Position numbers and translations under genes: made by a program | Part shown: in pieces, positions 1 to 6,093 of the stretch | Layout of the letters: the number at the start of each line of letters is the position of its first letter | How positions within the stretch are numbered: the stretch's first letter is position 1 | Notes under the pieces: model-generated | The model's database searches: none | The model's input: the letters and a program-made list of their open reading frames with translations, nothing else | Told to the model about the DNA's origin: nothing | Origin: Verrucomicrobiota bacterium | Lineage (GTDB): Bacteria > Verrucomicrobiota > Verrucomicrobiia > Chthoniobacterales > UBA10450 | Direction of reading: 5' to 3' | DNA: 6,093 nucleotides | Assembly: GCA_003219995.1 (NCBI GenBank) | Contig: QHRC01000024.1 | Span: forward strand, 4,520 to 10,612

Positions 1-1
1 C

Positions 2-877
2 GGTCGGCGCGGCGAAAACAGTCACGTCGTGGTCGATTGGAACACCCATGCGTATTGGGTGAAACGCCAAATTCCGGAAGGGAAGAAAATTTCGATTATC
101 ATCCCAACGCGCGATCGCCTCGACTTGCTTTCGCGCTGCATCGAGAGCCTAACGACCAAAACGAGCTATCAAAACTATGAGATTCTCATCGTAGACAACG
201 AGAGTCTGTCGAACCAGGCGCAGCTCTTTTTCGCGGAAACGAAACATCGCGTCCTGCATTTTAGCGGTCCGTTTAATTTCTCCGCGCTAAACAATTTCGC
301 GGTTAGCCAAACGCAAAGTCCATGGCTCCTCTTTCTTAACAACGATATCGAAGTTATCCATAGCGATTGGCTGGACCTGATGGTCGAGCATATCCAACGG
401 CCTGAGGTCGGTGCCGTAGGCCCACGGCTGCTCCATCCTAACGATACGGTGCAGCATGCCGGCGTCGTGTTAGGCGTCGGCAGAATCGCGGCGCACGCAT
501 TTCGTGGATTTCCGGCCGAAGATCCTGGCGTCTGCAGACAGTTGCAGGTGATACGCAACTACAGTTGCGTGACGGGCGCCTGCCTTCTCACGCGGCGCGA
601 CGTTTTTACGGAAGTCGGAGGCTTTGATGAAGAACGCCTGCCGGTGACCTTCAGCGATGTCGATCTTTGCCTGAAAATGCGACGCGCCGGTTATCTGATT
701 GTTTACACGCCCTTCGCAAAGTTGTATCACCACGAGTCGGCCAGCCGCCGCCGGACGACGGTCGAGGCGCTGGAGAGCGATGTCATACGTGAACGATGGC
801 CCGACCTTTTGAAATGCGATCCCTACTACAATCCAAATCTTTCCCGTAAACGCGCCGATTTCTCGTTAGGCAACTGA
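2..877 (+). CDS. Family 2 glycosyltransferase (rhamnosyltransferase type), 5' partial
   Basis: This probably transfers a sugar from a nucleotide-sugar donor onto a growing surface polysaccharide (O-antigen or exopolysaccharide) at the cytoplasmic face of the membrane. The frame is open to the left edge with no stop, so the gene starts outside the window; the GTG at 29 is an internal codon rather than a convincing start. The visible 291 residues contain a full GT-A domain. The first beta strand and nucleotide site read SIIIPTRDRLDLL (about 92-130). The metal/donor motif is LNNDIEV (about 335-355, D at 344-346) in place of a classical DxD. GGFDE lies at 617-631, followed by SDVDLC with the likely catalytic-base Asp at 656-658, and a C-terminal HHESASRRR. 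Family members often carry an extra N-terminal domain, which would lie off the window. There are no membrane helices in the visible part. The RmlC-like gene 18 bases downstream supports a role in deoxysugar-containing glycan synthesis. The family is clear; the exact sugar and acceptor are not. Confidence 0.9.
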   Translation, partial: GRRGENSHVVVDWNTHAYWVKRQIPEGKKISIIIPTRDRLDLLSRCIESLTTKTSYQNYEILIVDNESLSNQAQLFFAETKHRVLHFSGPFNFSALNNFAVSQTQSPWLLFLNNDIEVIHSDWLDLMVEHIQRPEVGAVGPRLLHPNDTVQHAGVVLGVGRIAAHAFRGFPAEDPGVCRQLQVIRNYSCVTGACLLTRRDVFTEVGGFDEERLPVTFSDVDLCLKMRRAGYLIVYTPFAKLYHHESASRRRTTVEALESDVIRERWPDLLKCDPYYNPNLSRKRADFSLGN

Positions 878-895
878 ATTGCCGTTAAGATCGAC

Positions 896-1651
896 ATGAG
901 CAAACGCGACAAGAATTTGTGGGCCGGATTGAACCCTGCCGCGCAAGCGGCGCTGGCCTCCCGCGATTACAAAGCGGGGTCTCTTTCGCAACAGTTGGCG
1001 CACAGTGGAGTCGATGCCGGCGAGCTGGCGGCCGTCGATCGACGCAAGCCTGAGATAAAAAAAACCTGGATTCCCGGGGTGGAGATTTTTTCTCGAACCA
1101 TCCATTCGCAACGCCACCGCGGTGTTTTCGGCGAATTTGTCCGTCGTGATGAAGGAATCCTGGGAAAAATCGGATTATGGCCGAAGCAATGGTCGGCGGC
1201 CCGCATGTTCGCGCGCAGCGCTAAGGGATTTCACATTCATCCCCCCCGCATTCCTTCAGAAACGACCGCGCAAAAATGGCTGCGCCGTTTGTTCGTGACC
1301 GAGCCATCAAATTATGCCCTGAGACGTTATGACGAAGAGCAGTGGGATGTGATGTTTTTTGTGCAAGGCGGGGCGGAGATGATTTTGCGCGATGTCCGCG
1401 CCGGGCTACCCAGGCGCACGATGAGATTTTTTGTCGATGGCGATAATCACCGCGGCCGGAATAATGTCGGCATAGTGGTCCCGCCCGGTGTTGCGCACGC
1501 CATCCGGGTCGAAGGTTCCGAAGATGTGATCATGATTTACGGGACTAGCACGATTTTTCATCCGGAATTTGAAGGGCGCATTGCCAGCGAAATTGAGACC
1601 GCCGAGCTGCCGGACTCCTGGCAGCGATTTCTGGTGACAGGTGACAAGTGA
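896..1651 (+). CDS. RmlC-like cupin (dTDP-4-dehydrorhamnose 3,5-epimerase family, divergent)
   Basis: 251 residues. From residue 59 onward it follows the RmlC layout: IPGVEIF, then HRGVFGEF (74-81), KGFHIHP (110-116, matching the RG-H-Y segment with the catalytic His), a beta-barrel strand around 149-168, VPPGVAHAI (195-203, matching VPPGFAHGF) and IYGTSTIFHPEFEGRI (214-229, matching the Y-x-C-T...SPE segment). RmlC epimerises C3 and C5 of the dTDP-4-keto sugar on the way to dTDP-L-rhamnose. This protein differs from classical RmlC, which is about 180 residues. It has about 55 extra N-terminal residues and an insertion around 120-145. By eye, the Lys of the Q-x-K strand is Asp151, the following Asp is Met162, the second active-site Tyr is Phe221, and the C-terminal arm is short. 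It may therefore act on another nucleotide sugar or be another cupin. The ATG at 896 has only a weak upstream AAGA. Its place directly after a glycosyltransferase supports a nucleotide-sugar role. The fold is fairly sure; the reaction is uncertain. Confidence 0.8.
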   Translation: MSKRDKNLWAGLNPAAQAALASRDYKAGSLSQQLAHSGVDAGELAAVDRRKPEIKKTWIPGVEIFSRTIHSQRHRGVFGEFVRRDEGILGKIGLWPKQWSAARMFARSAKGFHIHPPRIPSETTAQKWLRRLFVTEPSNYALRRYDEEQWDVMFFVQGGAEMILRDVRAGLPRRTMRFFVDGDNHRGRNNVGIVVPPGVAHAIRVEGSEDVIMIYGTSTIFHPEFEGRIASEIETAELPDSWQRFLVTGDK

Positions 1652-1667
1652 CGAGTGAGCAGTAGAG
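1633..1667 (+). repeat. Degenerate tandem heptamer repeat (RGTGACN, about 4.5 copies)
   Basis: Seven-base units run in register: GGTGACA (1633-1639), GGTGACA (1640-1646), AGTGACG (1647-1653), AGTGAGC (1654-1660) and a decayed AGTAGAG (1661-1667). The first two units are identical and the next two differ from them by two and three bases. The array covers the last codons and the TGA stop of the RmlC-like gene and runs into the gap before the methyltransferase. Its third unit forms the left arm of the inverted repeat described separately. Confidence 0.6.
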
Positions 1668-1696
1668 CTAGCGAGATTTTTCTCGTCACTGTTTTT
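1647..1696 (+). promoter_or_regulatory. Inverted repeat with T-run: possible weak terminator or attenuator
   Basis: A perfect 9-base inverted repeat pairs AGTGACGAG (1647-1655) with CTCGTCACT (1682-1690) and is followed at once by G and five T (1691-1696). That order, stem then T-run, resembles an intrinsic terminator, but the loop is long at 26 bases. A smaller competing hairpin, CGAGA-TTTT-TCTCG (1672-1685), lies inside and shares the right arm, so the two structures exclude each other. It sits between the cupin gene and the ATG at 1700. It might reduce readthrough from the polysaccharide genes into the methyltransferase-panC-nadB run. No expression evidence is available from sequence, so the role is speculative. 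Confidence 0.35.
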
Positions 1697-1699
1697 GCA

Positions 1700-2404
1700 A
1701 TGAAGCGACGCTTCGATCCTGCGCAGCCGGAATTAATGGATCGACCGCAACCAATCTCGTCTGAGCTGGAGCGCGATCTCCAGAATCTCCGACACCTGAA
1801 CCATTACTTCGGGAGTCACGCGGTTGTTCTCAGGTTCATTCGTCGCTGGATCAGACGGGGCAACCACTTGCGGATTGTCGATCTTGCCACCGGCTCGGGC
1901 GACATTCCGCGATTGATTGTCGATCTCGCGCGAAAGATCGGCGCAAAAGTTCAGATCGATGCCCTTGATCAACAAGCGGCCACGCTGGAAATAGCAGCAA
2001 AATTGAGCGTCAATTACCCGGAAATTTCTTGCATCGAAGCAAATATCCTCGAGTGGCGGCCGGCGGAGCCCTACGAGATCGCGCTTTGTTCGCTCGCGCT
2101 CCATCACTTCAGCAATGAAGACGCTGTGCGCGTCCTGCGACGTTGCCGCGAACTCTCGCGTAAGTTTGTTCTCGTGTCCGATTTACGGCGCGGCCTTTTC
2201 GCCAGCATCGGCATCTATCTCTTGACCACGCTGATTTTTCGCGAGCCGATGACACGCTATGATGGCCGACTTTCTGCGGCGCGAGCATTTTCCTTTACGG
2301 AAATGGCGGAGCTCGCGCGAGAAGCCGGCTGGAAAACTTTTGGCCACCGCAAATTCCGTTTTGCGCGACAAGCGATCTGGCTGGAGGACGTAACATCAGG
2401 ATGA
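1700..2404 (+). CDS. Class I SAM-dependent methyltransferase (small-molecule type)
   Basis: 234 residues from the ATG at 1700. The Rossmann-fold methyltransferase signatures are present: motif I VDLATGSGD (60-68) binds S-adenosylmethionine, an acidic residue after strand 2 (D90) would hold the ribose, EANILEW lies at 113-119, and SLALHHF (130-136) forms the post-strand-4 motif. The N-terminal ELMDRPQPISSELERDL and the later VSDLRRG...YDGRLSAARAFSF resemble methyltransferases often found beside type III polyketide synthases, but no such synthase is visible here. The substrate is unknown. It is unlikely to be a DNA or rRNA methyltransferase because no such motifs are seen. A GTG at 1655 would add 15 residues that come from the heptamer repeat and hairpin. 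I prefer 1700 because the family-like sequence begins there, although it has no clear ribosome binding site. The stop overlaps the panC ATG (ATGA), which suggests coupled translation. Confidence 0.83.
   Translation: MKRRFDPAQPELMDRPQPISSELERDLQNLRHLNHYFGSHAVVLRFIRRWIRRGNHLRIVDLATGSGDIPRLIVDLARKIGAKVQIDALDQQAATLEIAAKLSVNYPEISCIEANILEWRPAEPYEIALCSLALHHFSNEDAVRVLRRCRELSRKFVLVSDLRRGLFASIGIYLLTTLIFREPMTRYDGRLSAARAFSFTEMAELAREAGWKTFGHRKFRFARQAIWLEDVTSG
2383..2388 (+). promoter_or_regulatory. Ribosome binding site for panC
   Basis: GGAGGA lies 12 bases before the ATG at 2401, inside the last codons of the methyltransferase gene. The spacing is a little long, but it is the best Shine-Dalgarno-like match near any start in the window and supports 2401 as the true panC start. 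Confidence 0.45.
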
Positions 2405-3241
2405 AAGTTCTCGCGACAGTCGCCGAAGCGCTGGCACAATCGCAAGCCGGACTTCCACGCGTCCTCGTTCCGACGATGGGGGCACTGCATAAGGCGCATT
2501 TTGGAATTGATTCGGGTGGCGCGCGATTGCGCCGGGCGCGGCGGCGAGGTTGCGGTGAGCATTTTCGTCAATCCGCTGCAGTTCGATCCGGGAAGCGATT
2601 ATCAACGGTATCCGCGACCCGATCGGCAGGATGAGGAGCTCTGCCGAAATGCCGATGTCGATCTGTTGTTTCGGCCGAGCCCAACGGAAATGTATGCGGA
2701 CGATCGTTCGGTTTTTGTTGAAGAGTGTTCGCTTTCAAACACGCTCGAAGGCAAATCGCGTCCCGGGCATTTCCGCGGGGTGTGCACGGTCGTGGCGAAG
2801 CTTTTCAATATTCTTGCGCCGGCTGCGGCGGTTTTCGGCGAGAAAGATTTTCAACAGCTTGCGATCATTCGCCGGATGGTCCGGGATCTCAATTTCAAGA
2901 TCGACATCGTAGGCGTGCCGACTGTTCGCGAAAATGACGGGTTGGCTTACAGCTCGCGCAATCAATACCTGAACACGGAGGAACGAAAACAAGCAACGGT
3001 TTTGCGGCGGGCGCTGCTGGCGGCGGCAGATCGAGCAAGGGCTGGCGAAGAATCCGCAAAAACAATTGTCGTTCTTGCACGCAAAACGATTGGTGAAGCG
3101 CCGCTCGCGCGAATTGATTATGTCGATCTTGTCGATGCGGCAAACCTGCAGTCGATCGAAGTCGTTAGGCCAAATTCGCTGCTCGCGCTCGCAGTTTTCT
3201 TCGGCCAGACTCGTTTGATCGACAATATCGTGCTCGGATGA
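2401..3241 (+). CDS. panC: Pantothenate synthetase PanC, interrupted by a single-base frameshift
   Basis: PanC condenses D-pantoate with beta-alanine using ATP, through a pantoyl-adenylate, in the cytoplasm; this is the last step of vitamin B5 synthesis before coenzyme A. Residues 1-33 are read from 2401 and end in [11 protein letters not shown], which holds the H30-x-x-H33 nucleotide motif. The rest is read one base further on, from TTG at 2501: LELIRVAR, then [27 protein letters not shown] (ATP-site Lys148) and SSRNQYL (184-190, binds the adenylate). Skipping one T in the run 2500-2503 joins them into 279 residues, the usual family length (about 280), with all catalytic motifs intact. Left uncorrected, the first frame ends at 2634 as a 77-residue fragment. 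The clean conservation on both sides points to a homopolymer error or a very recent mutation. The gene overlaps the methyltransferase stop upstream and the nadB start downstream by ATGA. Confidence 0.9.
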
Positions 3242-4836
3242 AGGAATACGATTTTGTCGTGATCGGCAGCGGCATCGCCGGGCTGAGTTTTGCGTTGAAG
3301 GCGGCCAAGCACGGCTCGGTGGCGGTGATCACGAAGCGCAAAGGCGCGGACACGAACACGGCATGGGCGCAGGGCGGGATCGCCTGCGTGACGAGCGATG
3401 AAGACTCCTTCGAGCTGCATGTGCACGACACGCTCGAGGCGGGCGCTGGCCTTTGCGACGAACGAGTTGTTCGCACGATTGTGACCGAAGGACCGGCACG
3501 AATTCAGGAACTTGTCGATCTTGGATTGCAATTCGACGAGCGCGAAGTTTCCGGTCACCGCGAGTTCGACCTTGGGCGGGAAGGCGGCCACTCCAAGCGG
3601 CGTGTCCTGCATGTTCAGGACGTGACCGGCAAGGAGATCGAGGAAATTTTGCTGCGCGAGTTGGGACGACAACCGCATGTCGATCTTTTGGAAAATCATA
3701 TGGCAGTGGATTTGATCACCGCGGGCAAGCTCGGCTTTGCGACAGAGGACCGTTGCCTCGGGATCTACGTTCTTAATGAAAAAAACGGAGAGGTGGAGAC
3801 GATCCGCTCGGATCGTATCGTGCTCGCGACTGGCGGTTGCGGAAAAGTTTATCTCTACACGACAAATCCGGACATCGCGACGGGGGACGGCGTAGCGATG
3901 GCGTGGCGTGCGGGTGCCGTGATCGCGAACATGGAGTTCATTCAGTTTCATCCGACCTGCTTGTTCCACGCGAAGGCCAAATCCTTTTTGATTTCTGAAG
4001 CAGTGCGCGGGGAGGGCGGAATTTTGCGAAACAATCGCGGCGAAGATTTCATGAAGCGTTACCATGCGCAGGGCTCGCTGGCGCCGCGAGACGTCGTGGC
4101 GCGTGCGATCGACGCCGAGATTAAGCGCTCCGGCGCGCAATGCGTGTTCCTGGATATCACGGACAAGCCGCCGGAGTTTATTCAGGAGCGCTTTCCGCAT
4201 ATTTACGAGACGTGCCTGCGGTTTGGGATCGACATGTGCAAGCAGCCCATCCCGGTTGTGCCGGCGGCGCACTACCAATGCGGTGGAATCAAGACGGATG
4301 TGAACGGCGCGACAAGCTTAGCCGGGCTCTATGCGATCGGCGAGGTCGGTTGCACCGGGCTGCATGGCGCCAATCGCCTGGCCAGCAACTCGTTGCTGGA
4401 AGGATTGGTGGCTGCGCATCGCGCGGCGGAGGCGTCCGTGTCCGGGCGACCACTGTCACATCCGGCACAAAAAATCTCGTTGCCGAAGTGGGAATCCGGC
4501 GGCGTACAGGATGTCGACGAGCTGGTGGTAATTTATCATAACTGGGACGAAATCCGGCGGCTAATGTGGGACTACGTTGGGATCGTGCGGACGGATAAGC
4601 GGCTGCAGCGGGCGAGTGCCCGTTTGCGAAATCTTCAACGCGAAATCCGCGAGTTTTATTGGAATTTCAAAGTGTCGGTTGACCTGCTGGAGCTGCGGAA
4701 TCTGGCAACGGTGGCGGCGCTGATCGTGGATTCAGCGCTAAGCCGGAAAGAGAGCCGCGGTCTTCATTTCACTCTCGATTATCCCGAAACGGAAGATCGA
4801 CAATTCAAGCGCGACACGCTGCTCAGCCGCGGCTGA
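3238..4836 (+). CDS. nadB: L-aspartate oxidase NadB
   Basis: NadB is a cytoplasmic FAD enzyme that oxidises L-aspartate to iminoaspartate, the first step of de novo NAD synthesis; NadA then converts iminoaspartate to quinolinate. The 532 residues match the known family length (540 in E. coli) almost without gaps. The FAD dinucleotide motif GSGIAGL is at 10-16. Active-site residues appear at a constant offset of six from E. coli: Glu115 in REGGHSKRR, His238 in FHPT, Arg284 in APRD, His345 in AAHYQCGG and Arg380 in GANRLASNS. The C-terminal helical domain carries WDYVGIVRT and [14 protein letters not shown], where the latter helps tell NadB from succinate dehydrogenase or fumarate reductase flavoproteins. 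The ATG at 3238 overlaps the panC stop and has no clear ribosome binding site, so translation is probably coupled. nadA and nadC are not in the window. No truncation or missing residue is seen. Confidence 0.97.
   Translation: MKEYDFVVIGSGIAGLSFALKAAKHGSVAVITKRKGADTNTAWAQGGIACVTSDEDSFELHVHDTLEAGAGLCDERVVRTIVTEGPARIQELVDLGLQFDEREVSGHREFDLGREGGHSKRRVLHVQDVTGKEIEEILLRELGRQPHVDLLENHMAVDLITAGKLGFATEDRCLGIYVLNEKNGEVETIRSDRIVLATGGCGKVYLYTTNPDIATGDGVAMAWRAGAVIANMEFIQFHPTCLFHAKAKSFLISEAVRGEGGILRNNRGEDFMKRYHAQGSLAPRDVVARAIDAEIKRSGAQCVFLDITDKPPEFIQERFPHIYETCLRFGIDMCKQPIPVVPAAHYQCGGIKTDVNGATSLAGLYAIGEVGCTGLHGANRLASNSLLEGLVAAHRAAEASVSGRPLSHPAQKISLPKWESGGVQDVDELVVIYHNWDEIRRLMWDYVGIVRTDKRLQRASARLRNLQREIREFYWNFKVSVDLLELRNLATVAALIVDSALSRKESRGLHFTLDYPETEDRQFKRDTLLSRG
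4823..4836. repeat. Perfect 14-base palindrome at the nadB stop codon
   Basis: TCAGCCGCGGCTGA reads the same on both strands and ends with the nadB TGA. As RNA it could form only a five-pair stem with a four-base loop, and no T-run follows, so it is not a good terminator. It is recorded as a structural curiosity. Confidence 0.4.
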
Positions 4837-4884
4837 CGTGGAATGGATAGTGCTTTAACAATCGACAACCCGCCCCGAGTCTGG

Positions 4885-4901
4885 TTTTTCACTGTGGAAA
4901 A
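4885..4901. promoter_or_regulatory. Operator-like dyad upstream of the secreted-protein gene
   Basis: TTTTTCAC-T-GTGGAAAA is a 17-base dyad centred on T4893, with seven of eight positions complementary and the eighth a T/G pair. It ends three bases before a possible -35 hexamer, a usual place for a dimeric regulator to bind. No regulator is identified, and AT-rich dyads of this size can occur by chance. Confidence 0.25.
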
Positions 4902-4904
4902 GGC

Positions 4905-4932
4905 TTGCCTTCAGACGTTAATCGGATAAAAG
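4905..4932 (+). promoter_or_regulatory. Possible sigma70-type promoter for the secreted-protein gene
   Basis: TTGCCT (4905-4910) and TAAAAG (4927-4932) are separated by 16 bases and each matches four of six consensus bases. A start near 4939 would leave a leader of only about 12 bases before the ATG at 4951. This lies in the only sizeable plus-strand gap (4837-4950), so a promoter is expected here, but the match is weak. Confidence 0.3.
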
Positions 4933-4950
4933 GATCGGGCTATTTGCACT

Positions 4951-5784
4951 ATGAAGAGGCTGTTACCGCTTTGTTTCGTTCTCGCGATAGCAAGCGCGGT
5001 TAAAGCCGAGGACCAATCCCCTTCGCCGTACGCGACGGCGGCCGATTTTGCCAAGTACGCCATGAAACTGCGCGAGCAAGCGCTGCTCAAGGTAGAGCCG
5101 CAGGTGTTTGTTCCGACATCCTCGCGCGCGGCGACAACGCGTTTCGCGTGGAAAACTAACATCGTAACCACAGTGTTTTGGGTCGGAGAACAGGCGGGCG
5201 GGAACAATCCGGTGCCTAATTACAAGAGCTCGTGGGACGCGAATTGGACAAGCAATTACGGAGGCTTCGACAATCCCGATTCTTCAGCGCGGCGTAACTA
5301 CATTCCGGTCGCCTTCGTGCCGCGTCAAAACCCATTTTATTGTGCGCTGCCCTATAATGACGTCACGCATGGTCAGTTCAAGCCAGAGGCGCCGCTGGTC
5401 ATCCCGTGGTTTAAGCAGGCCTACACTGAGGCGGGGCATTCCGTTTGCCAGCACCGTTGGATCGCCATCCGCAAGGGCAATCGCACGTGTTACGCGCAGT
5501 GGGAAGATTGCGGTCCGTTTCGCACCGACCATTTTCAATACGTTTTTCAAAGCGAACGCCCAAAGCCGAATCTAAACCATGGCGCGGGACTGGACGTTTC
5601 GCCGGCGATTCGTGATTACCTTGCGCTTGCCCCAACAGATGTAACCGACTGGCAGTTTGTCGAAGTGCGCGAAGTGCCGCCGGGGCCTTGGCGCAGCTAC
5701 GGTGAAAACAACAACTTCGTCATAGCTAGGCGACAACTCGAGCAACAACTGGCCCAACAGAGCTCGGCTGCCACGAAGAAATAA
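4951..5784 (+). CDS. Secreted protein of unknown function with double-psi-barrel-like C-terminal segment
   Basis: 277 residues. The N-terminus MKRLLPLCFVLAIASAVKA is a classical signal peptide with likely cleavage after Ala19. Cys8 lies inside the hydrophobic core and is not a lipobox, so export to the periplasm or outside is expected. A proline-, asparagine- and tryptophan-rich middle (about 75-130) leads to a conserved-looking core: FYCALPYNDVTHG (129-141), CQHRWIAIRKG (166-176), CYAQWEDCGPF (180-190) and GAGLDVSPAIRDYLAL (211-226). The order of a strand, a D-x-GP turn, and then LDVS before a helix resembles double-psi beta-barrel proteins such as RlpA, which read V-x-DRGP...IDLS-x-A. The mature protein has four cysteines (131, 166, 180, 187), enough for two disulfides. 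The C-terminal 20 residues are Gln/Ser-rich and probably disordered. A cell-wall or glycan role would fit the fold guess but is unproven. It has no clear ribosome binding site and converges with the minus-strand gene 12 bases downstream. Confidence 0.8.
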   Translation: MKRLLPLCFVLAIASAVKAEDQSPSPYATAADFAKYAMKLREQALLKVEPQVFVPTSSRAATTRFAWKTNIVTTVFWVGEQAGGNNPVPNYKSSWDANWTSNYGGFDNPDSSARRNYIPVAFVPRQNPFYCALPYNDVTHGQFKPEAPLVIPWFKQAYTEAGHSVCQHRWIAIRKGNRTCYAQWEDCGPFRTDHFQYVFQSERPKPNLNHGAGLDVSPAIRDYLALAPTDVTDWQFVEVREVPPGPWRSYGENNNFVIARRQLEQQLAQQSSAATKK

Positions 5785-5796
5785 CCCATTGCCGGT

Positions 5797-6093
5797 TTAG
5801 CAGAGCCGCGACGACAAGCCGACGAAGGCCCGCTCCAGTTCTTCAGCTTGGCGCAACAACGGCTCGGAAGCTCGTCGTTGCGCGACGCAAAATGCGGTCA
5901 AGGGTTGGAACGCGGCTGCGGCTTTGCCGTAAAATAAGTCAATGGCCTGGTTGAGCTGCTGTTCAATTGCGTGGATCAACTCGGCACCTCTTGCTTCCAT
6001 ATTTCGCTCGTAGGTACGCAAGACTTTTCTGCGCTGGTCGAGCGTGACCAGAGTACCGATTATTGCAGCGGAAGCCGCCAGGACACCAGCAAT
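5797..6093 (-). CDS. C-terminal end of a probable bacterial dynamin-like GTPase, 5' partial
   Basis: The minus-strand frame is open from the right edge to a TAA at 5799-5797, giving 98 visible residues; the gene begins outside the window. The TTG at 6021 is just an internal codon. The first visible residues, IAGVLAASAAIIGTLVTL, form a hydrophobic membrane-inserting segment. A basic DQRRKVLRTYER follows, then about 70 residues of amphipathic helix with heptad-like spacing (ELIHAIEQQLNQAIDLFYG, then EPLLRQAEELERAFVGL). A hydrophobic segment, an Arg/Lys patch and a terminal coiled coil is how bacterial dynamin-like proteins (Dynamin_N family, membrane remodelling) commonly end. The GTPase domain with its P-loop would lie off the window, so this identity is an inference from architecture. 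Another membrane-anchored coiled-coil protein is possible. It is convergent with the secreted-protein gene. Confidence 0.55.
   Translation of the reverse strand: MAGVLAASAAIIGTLVTLDQRRKVLRTYERNMEARGAELIHAIEQQLNQAIDLFYGKAAAAFQPLTAFCVAQRRASEPLLRQAEELERAFVGLSSRLC

Noticed and set aside
175..558. 127-codon minus-strand frame inside the glycosyltransferase gene
   Set aside because: It is antisense to a well-supported glycosyltransferase and has low-complexity Ser/Arg/Thr composition with no domain.
1655..1699. GTG at 1655 as the methyltransferase start
   Set aside because: The added 15 residues are encoded by the heptamer repeat and hairpin, and family-like sequence begins at or after the ATG at 1700. 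A faint AGGTGA upstream keeps it possible.
2501..3241. A separate, shortened PanC starting at the TTG at 2501
   Set aside because: It would lack the HxxH nucleotide-binding motif, which is found intact in the other frame directly upstream. One frameshifted gene explains both parts.
3118..4278. Long open frame (386 codons) on the minus strand opposite nadB
   Set aside because: It lies wholly antisense to nadB and the end of panC, which are certain genes. Its protein is rich in Arg, His and Leu with no recognisable motif. It is an expected shadow of GC-biased codon use.
4823..4850. nadB terminator formed by the 14-base palindrome
   Set aside because: The stem would be only five pairs and no T-run follows it.
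5797..6021. A complete 74-residue minus-strand gene starting at TTG 6021
   Set aside because: The frame stays open to the window edge and the upstream codons encode a hydrophobic helix continuous with the protein, so this is the tail of a larger gene.

Overview
This window looks like a chromosomal stretch of a moderately GC-rich Gram-negative bacterium. The protein styles fit Verrucomicrobiota best: the secreted four-cysteine protein, the methyltransferase type, and the weak or missing Shine-Dalgarno sites. That placement is an inference from recollection of related proteins, not from a search. I see no rRNA, tRNA, CRISPR array, transposase or phage gene.

The layout has three parts. (1) Positions 1-1651 carry surface-polysaccharide genes. 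The first is the C-terminal part of a family 2 glycosyltransferase of the rhamnosyltransferase type, cut by the left edge. It is followed after 18 bases by a divergent RmlC-like cupin, a relative of dTDP-4-dehydrorhamnose 3,5-epimerase. (2) Positions 1655-4836 carry a tightly packed run: a class I SAM-dependent methyltransferase, panC (pantothenate synthetase) and nadB (L-aspartate oxidase). Both junctions are 4-base ATGA overlaps, so translation is probably coupled. The boundary between parts 1 and 2 is a degenerate heptamer repeat (RGTGACN) that supplies the stop codon of the cupin gene and half of a hairpin. (3) After a 114-base gap with a possible promoter comes a gene for a secreted protein with a double-psi-barrel-like C-terminal segment. 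It converges, 12 bases apart, on the 3' end of a minus-strand gene whose visible part looks like the C-terminus of a bacterial dynamin-like GTPase, cut by the right edge.

PanC (coenzyme A branch) and NadB (NAD branch) start cofactor pathways that both draw on aspartate, since the beta-alanine used by PanC normally comes from aspartate by PanD. The most important anomaly is one extra base in a run of four T at 2500-2503. It splits panC into two frames just after the HxxH nucleotide-binding motif, while everything on both sides is well conserved. I read it as a sequencing or assembly error or a very recent mutation, and less likely as programmed frameshifting. I found no convincing new multi-gene system. 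The less characterised items are the secreted barrel-like protein, the divergent cupin and the repeat/hairpin at the operon boundary.
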